NCBI RefSeq assembly: GCF_014636175.1
Contig: NZ_BMDW01000006.1
Coordinates: 1 to 64,000, forward strand
From: Sphingomonas psychrolutea
Lineage (GTDB): Bacteria; Pseudomonadota; Alphaproteobacteria; Sphingomonadales; Sphingomonadaceae
Length of the DNA stretch: 64,000 bases
Direction: 5' to 3'
Shown: positions 60,637-64,000 of the stretch, in pieces
Layout: every line of letters begins with the position of its first letter
How positions within the stretch are numbered: the stretch's first letter is position 1
Translations under genes and position numbers: made by a program
Notes under the pieces: model-generated
Seen by the model: the letters and a program-made list of their open reading frames with translations, nothing else
Databases searched by the model: none
Told to the model about the DNA's origin: nothing

Positions 60637-61371
60637 TCATTCCGGCACCGCGACGCGATCGATCGCCTGCGCCAATTGTTCGAGCCACTCTTCGGGGCCA
60701 TCCTCGACGATCGTCGAGGCGCTTTCGAGGACGAACGCACCGCGCGCGACGCTCGCATCGCCAATCGCGAAGATCTGGCGCGGGAGCTTGCCCTCGAGCA
60801 AGGCGACGTCGTCGGGATGGACGCGCAGCATCGCCGATTCGGCAGCATCGCTCAACAGGTCGGCAGCGGCTTCAATCCGGCTTGCAAGCAGGTCGGGCGC
60901 AATCCCGATGTCGCCGACCAGCCGGGTGACCAGCAACAACACCGTCTGCCGCAACCGCCGCGCGACCGCGTCGCGGTCGACCCTGTCATCGGCTTGCAGC
61001 GCATCGGTGAGCGCAATGAGCAAGGCACGGTCGCGCTCCCCGGTCGCGGCGACCTCGGCCAACGCCGCTTCGACGCCCTCGGCATAGCCCGCCGCATGTG
61101 CCGCGGCCACCGGGTCGACAAAGGCGGTCGGGGGTGCACTGGCGTCGAGCGGGTCCCAGCCGGCGGTCGGATTCGCACCGGGATTGGCCGGCGCGAAATG
61201 CTTCGGGCTGGCCTCGCCGTTGCCTTGCGGCGAGAAATGGACCGGGCCACGCGTCGCGCGGTCGCGCAGATCGGCAGCGGCGAACCCCGCCACGCGCGGC
61301 GCGAACGCGGCTTGCAGCGCCTCGGCGACCCCTGCCCCGCGCGACGAGAAACCGGCTGTAAAGTCAGACAT
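60637..61371 (-). CDS. fliH: Flagellar assembly protein FliH
   Basis: FliH binds and restrains FliI and docks it to the C ring. The 244-residue protein has an N-terminal low-complexity region and a helical middle part (AAGYAEGVEAALAEVAATGERDRALLIAL). The C-terminal FliH core (LRQTVLLLVTRLVGDIGIAPDLLASRIEAAADLLSDAAESAMLRVHPDDVALLEGKLPRQIFAIGDASVARGAFVLESASTIVEDGPEEWLEQL) resembles the V/F-ATPase stalk. The ATG at 61371 overlaps the fliG stop by 8 bp. Confidence 0.9.
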   Translation of the reverse strand: MSDFTAGFSSRGAGVAEALQAAFAPRVAGFAAADLRDRATRGPVHFSPQGNGEASPKHFAPANPGANPTAGWDPLDASAPPTAFVDPVAAAHAAGYAEGVEAALAEVAATGERDRALLIALTDALQADDRVDRDAVARRLRQTVLLLVTRLVGDIGIAPDLLASRIEAAADLLSDAAESAMLRVHPDDVALLEGKLPRQIFAIGDASVARGAFVLESASTIVEDGPEEWLEQLAQAIDRVAVPE

Positions 61372-62383
61372 AATCGTCGTCACCGCCGCCCATCTGGATC
61401 GTGCCGTCCTTGGCCAAATTGCGCGCGATCTGGATGATCACCTTTTGCGCATCGAGCACTTCGCTGAGCTTCATCGGCCCGCGTGCCTCCATTTCATCGC
61501 GAATCCCGTCGGCGGCGCGGCTCGACATGCAGCCGAGGAAGCGCGCGCGAATGCTCTCGTCGACGCCCTTCAGGCCGCGCGTGAGGATGTCGCTGTCGAT
61601 GTTGCGGATCAGCGTGCCGAGATTCTTGTCGTCGAGCTCGAGCAGATTGTCGAACACGAACATCGCTTCCTCGATCGCCTTGGCGACATCGCGGTCGATC
61701 TTGAACAATTTGGGCATGACGCGCAGTTCGGTCGCCTTGCGCCCGCTCGACAGGATCTTGGCGGCGTCGCGCGTGCCGCCGAGCGTGACCCCGGACTGCG
61801 TCTGCGACGATGTCTTGCGGTTGGCGAGCATCGTCTTCAGCGTCTCGACCGCCTCGGGCGTGATCGGTCCCAGCCGGGCGAGGCGGTGGAGAATGTCGGG
61901 TTGCACCGCATCCGGCATCAGTTCGAGCACTTGCGCGCCGACCGAAGGTTCCAGATTGGCGATCATGACCGCGGCGATCTGCGGATGTTCCTTTTCGATC
62001 ATCGCGGCAATCTCACCCGCATCGAGCCAGTCGAGCAAATCGATCTGACACGCGTCCTGCGCCGGAACGATCCGCGCCAGCACGCTATCGGCCTTTTCCT
62101 GGCCCAAAGCGCGCGTCATCACCGCCTCGATCCGCGGACGCGGGTCGAAGCCGATCGCAGTGCGTTCGCGCGCCTTGCCGACGAAATCGTCGAGGACATG
62201 TTCGACCTCGATCTCGCTGACATCGGCAACCGCGAACATCGCCTTGCCGAGTTGCCGCACCTCCTCGGGATCGAGCTTCTGCAGGATCGCAGCCGCCTCT
62301 TCCTCGCCAACCAGCATCATCAGCACGGCGGCGCGTTCGACGCCGGTATAGGACCGGCCGATGGGATGAAGGGGGGCGTTCAT
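61364..62383 (-). CDS. fliG: Flagellar motor switch protein FliG
   Basis: FliG links the MS ring to the C ring and contacts the stator. The 339-residue protein has the N-terminal FliF-binding domain (ERAAVLMMLVGEEEAAAILQKLDPEEVRQLGKAMF) and a middle domain with EKEHPQIAAVMIANLEPSVGAQVLELMPDAVQPDILHRLARL. The C-terminal torque domain has MFVFDNLLELDDKNLGTLIRNIDSDILTRGLKGVDESIRARFLGCMSSRAADGIRDEMEARGPMKLSEVLDAQKVI, whose charged ridge is intact. The ATG overlaps the fliF stop. Confidence 0.97.
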   Translation of the reverse strand: MNAPLHPIGRSYTGVERAAVLMMLVGEEEAAAILQKLDPEEVRQLGKAMFAVADVSEIEVEHVLDDFVGKARERTAIGFDPRPRIEAVMTRALGQEKADSVLARIVPAQDACQIDLLDWLDAGEIAAMIEKEHPQIAAVMIANLEPSVGAQVLELMPDAVQPDILHRLARLGPITPEAVETLKTMLANRKTSSQTQSGVTLGGTRDAAKILSSGRKATELRVMPKLFKIDRDVAKAIEEAMFVFDNLLELDDKNLGTLIRNIDSDILTRGLKGVDESIRARFLGCMSSRAADGIRDEMEARGPMKLSEVLDAQKVIIQIARNLAKDGTIQMGGGDDDYV

Positions 62384-64000
62384 GACTTGATCATGTCCCT
62401 GACAGCGAGCGCGGCACGCGCCGGATTGTCGCGCGTGAAGCCGCGCACCATGCCGATCCGGTCGTCATAGCCGCGCGTTTGTTCGAGCGCGTCGATGCTC
62501 ACCGGCTGATCGGCGCGCGGTGGCGGCATCTGGCCGCCGCCTTGCGAGTCGCCCGCCGAGTCGCGGCCGAGCGCAGCGCGCGGTTGTGGTGCCGAGTCCT
62601 CGCGCTTTTTGAGCACGGCCTTGGACAGCGGGCGGATGCCGAGGAACAGCACGAGCAATGCGATGACGATCGCCGTCACGTTGCGCGCGACCACGGGTAG
62701 CCATCCTGCCTCATACCAGGGTTGTTTGTCTTCGAAAGCGGTGGCGCCGGCAAATTTGCGGCTGATCACGGTAACGCGGTCGCCGCGCCCCTGGTTGAAC
62801 CCGACCGCGGTCTGCACCAGCGAGGTGATCTGCTGGATTTCGACCGTGCCGCGCGGCTTGCCGGTTTCGGGATCGCGCAGCAGCACCGCGACCGACAAGC
62901 GCGTGATCGTGCCCGGCGCGGTGCGGCTGACCGACACTTCCTTGCCAAGATCGTAAGCGCGCGAATATTGGTCACTCGCCTTCAGCGCATCGCCGACCGC
63001 GGCGGCGGCGGCTGCAACGACGGGGGCGGCAGCACCAGGGGTGGAGGCCCCTGGAACCGGCGTCGCACCCGGCGCCGGGGTTGCGGCCGGCTGGGGCGTG
63101 GCCAGCGTCGCGGTGGGCGGCGGAGTGTTCGACAGCGCACCCGGAATGCCACCGGGCGCCGCCGGACCTTCCTTGCCGTTGCCGGTCCAATTGCCTTGCT
63201 CGACCCGCAACGTGCCCTGCTTGTCATAGCTTTCACGCGTCGCCTGCGTCTCGTTCAGATCGACATCGGCCTGGACTTCGGTGGTGAAATTGCCGGAGCC
63301 GATCAGCGGGGTGAGCAATTGCACGACTTGCGCGCGATACTTTTCCTCGACGCGGCGCTGGAACGCGATGCGTTCGTCGCTGGCAATGCCAAGCTGGCTT
63401 TCATGCGCGCCCTTGGTCAGTAAACCGCCCATCTGATCGACGATCGTCACCCCTTCGGGTTTCATGCCGGGGACCGAGGAGGCGACGAGATTGACGATCG
63501 ACGAGACTTGCGCGTCGCCCAGGCTGCGCCCGGGCTGCAATTTGACGATGACCGAGGCCGACGGTGCGGCGTTATCGCGCACGAACACCGATTGTTCGGG
63601 CGTGGCGAGATGCACGCGCGCCTCGGCCACGGCATCGATTTCCTGGATCGAGCGCGCCAGTTCGGTCTCGCGCGCCTGGCGCAGGCGCTCGCCCTCGACC
63701 GCGCGCGACACGCCCATCGGGAGATTGTCGAGGATCTGATAGCCGCCAGGTGCCGCCTTGGGCAGGCCTTGGCCGGCGAGCAGAATGCGCGCGCGCGAAA
63801 AGTCGTCCTCGGCAACGGTCAACGCGCCGGTGCCCTGGTCGATCTTCGACGTGATATTGGCTTGCTGCAAGGCCGCCATCACCGACGCTTTGTCCGCATC
63901 GGCCAGTCCCGCGAACAGCGTCTTCTGGTTCGGGCTGGCAATCAGCATCCAGGCGAGCGCGGCCGCCGCGACCAGGCCGACGAGCAGCACCATCGGCAAG
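62380..64000 (-). CDS. fliF: Flagellar MS-ring protein FliF (5' end outside the window)
   Basis: The 3' 540 codons of fliF are present. The visible part begins inside the first membrane helix (VLLVGLVAAAALAWMLI) and contains the ring-building domains (TLFAGLADADKASVMAALQQANITSKI, DNLPMGVSRAVEGERLRQARETELARSIQEIDAVAEARVHLATPEQSVF). It also has VTIVDQMGGLLT, a Pro/Thr-rich periplasmic insertion, the second membrane helix (VVARNVTAIVIALLVLFLGIRPLS) and the C-terminal FliG-binding tail. The start codon and upstream genes are missing, so the N-terminus is not known. Confidence 0.95.
   Translation of the reverse strand, partial: LPMVLLVGLVAAAALAWMLIASPNQKTLFAGLADADKASVMAALQQANITSKIDQGTGALTVAEDDFSRARILLAGQGLPKAAPGGYQILDNLPMGVSRAVEGERLRQARETELARSIQEIDAVAEARVHLATPEQSVFVRDNAAPSASVIVKLQPGRSLGDAQVSSIVNLVASSVPGMKPEGVTIVDQMGGLLTKGAHESQLGIASDERIAFQRRVEEKYRAQVVQLLTPLIGSGNFTTEVQADVDLNETQATRESYDKQGTLRVEQGNWTGNGKEGPAAPGGIPGALSNTPPPTATLATPQPAATPAPGATPVPGASTPGAAAPVVAAAAAAVGDALKASDQYSRAYDLGKEVSVSRTAPGTITRLSVAVLLRDPETGKPRGTVEIQQITSLVQTAVGFNQGRGDRVTVISRKFAGATAFEDKQPWYEAGWLPVVARNVTAIVIALLVLFLGIRPLSKAVLKKREDSAPQPRAALGRDSAGDSQGGGQMPPPRADQPVSIDALEQTRGYDDRIGMVRGFTRDNPARAALAVRDMIKS

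Overview
The window is a high-GC chromosomal segment from an alphaproteobacterium of the order Sphingomonadales, most likely Sphingomonas or a close relative. The grounds are the gene content and order (hemC-hemD-Mic60 divergent from tsaD-gpsA, rsmB-rpe-heparinase-purH, the zf-CHCC and SDHAF4-type small proteins, an Atm1-type exporter), strong GC bias at third codon positions, frequent GTG/TTG starts, and intergenic palindromic repeats of a kind familiar from sphingomonads. No tRNA, rRNA, CRISPR array or prophage was recognised.

Layout. 1-104 is the end of an IS5-family element inserted into an ECF sigma-factor gene, of which only the first about 60 codons remain (105-285). 0.4-6.2 kb holds a DUF72 gene, the heme operon hemC-hemD-Mic60-like on the minus strand, tsaD-gpsA on the plus strand and a small SDHAF4-like gene. 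6.3-11.7 kb is rsmB, rpe, a heparinase II/III-like protein and purH. 11.8-19 kb on the minus strand is nadB, a lipoprotein class A beta-lactamase, polA and a polysaccharide flippase-like protein. 19-25 kb has an ABC ATPase, a chlorite-dismutase-family protein, zf-CHCC, DUF3224, tldD and several small conserved genes. 25.1-27.1 kb is the ammonium module glnK-amtB with a convincing sigma-54 promoter and a strong terminator.

27.1-31.3 kb (minus) is a compact lipid or alcohol oxidation cluster (membrane fatty-acid hydroxylase, GMC oxidoreductase, small membrane proteins) flanked by two cysteine-phosphatase-fold proteins. 31.3-32.1 kb is an AT-richer islet with one orphan small gene. 32.1-37 kb carries recQ, a GNAT protein, an APH(3')-type kinase and an Atm1-type ABC exporter. 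37-46.7 kb has a YghU-type glutathione enzyme, the cell-envelope trio ydbH-ynbE-ydbL, a translationally coupled ATP-grasp/flavin monooxygenase pair, a TlpA-type lipoprotein thioredoxin and argH. 46.4-49.7 kb continues with an LptM-like lipoprotein, lysA, a siroheme synthase and a ZntB-type transporter.

49.7-64 kb is a minus-strand flagellar operon reading fliF (runs off the window), fliG, fliH, fliI, fliJ, fliK, fliL, fliM, fliN, fliO, fliP, fliQ, fliR, flhB, fliD, fliS and a receiver-only response regulator. Together these give the MS ring, C ring, export gate and ATPase, hook-length control, filament cap and filament chaperone. The most unusual non-coding signal is a palindromic repeat present twice (19006-19108 and 60518-60617). 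In both places its last hairpin carries the only good Shine-Dalgarno sequence of the next gene (nadB and fliI).
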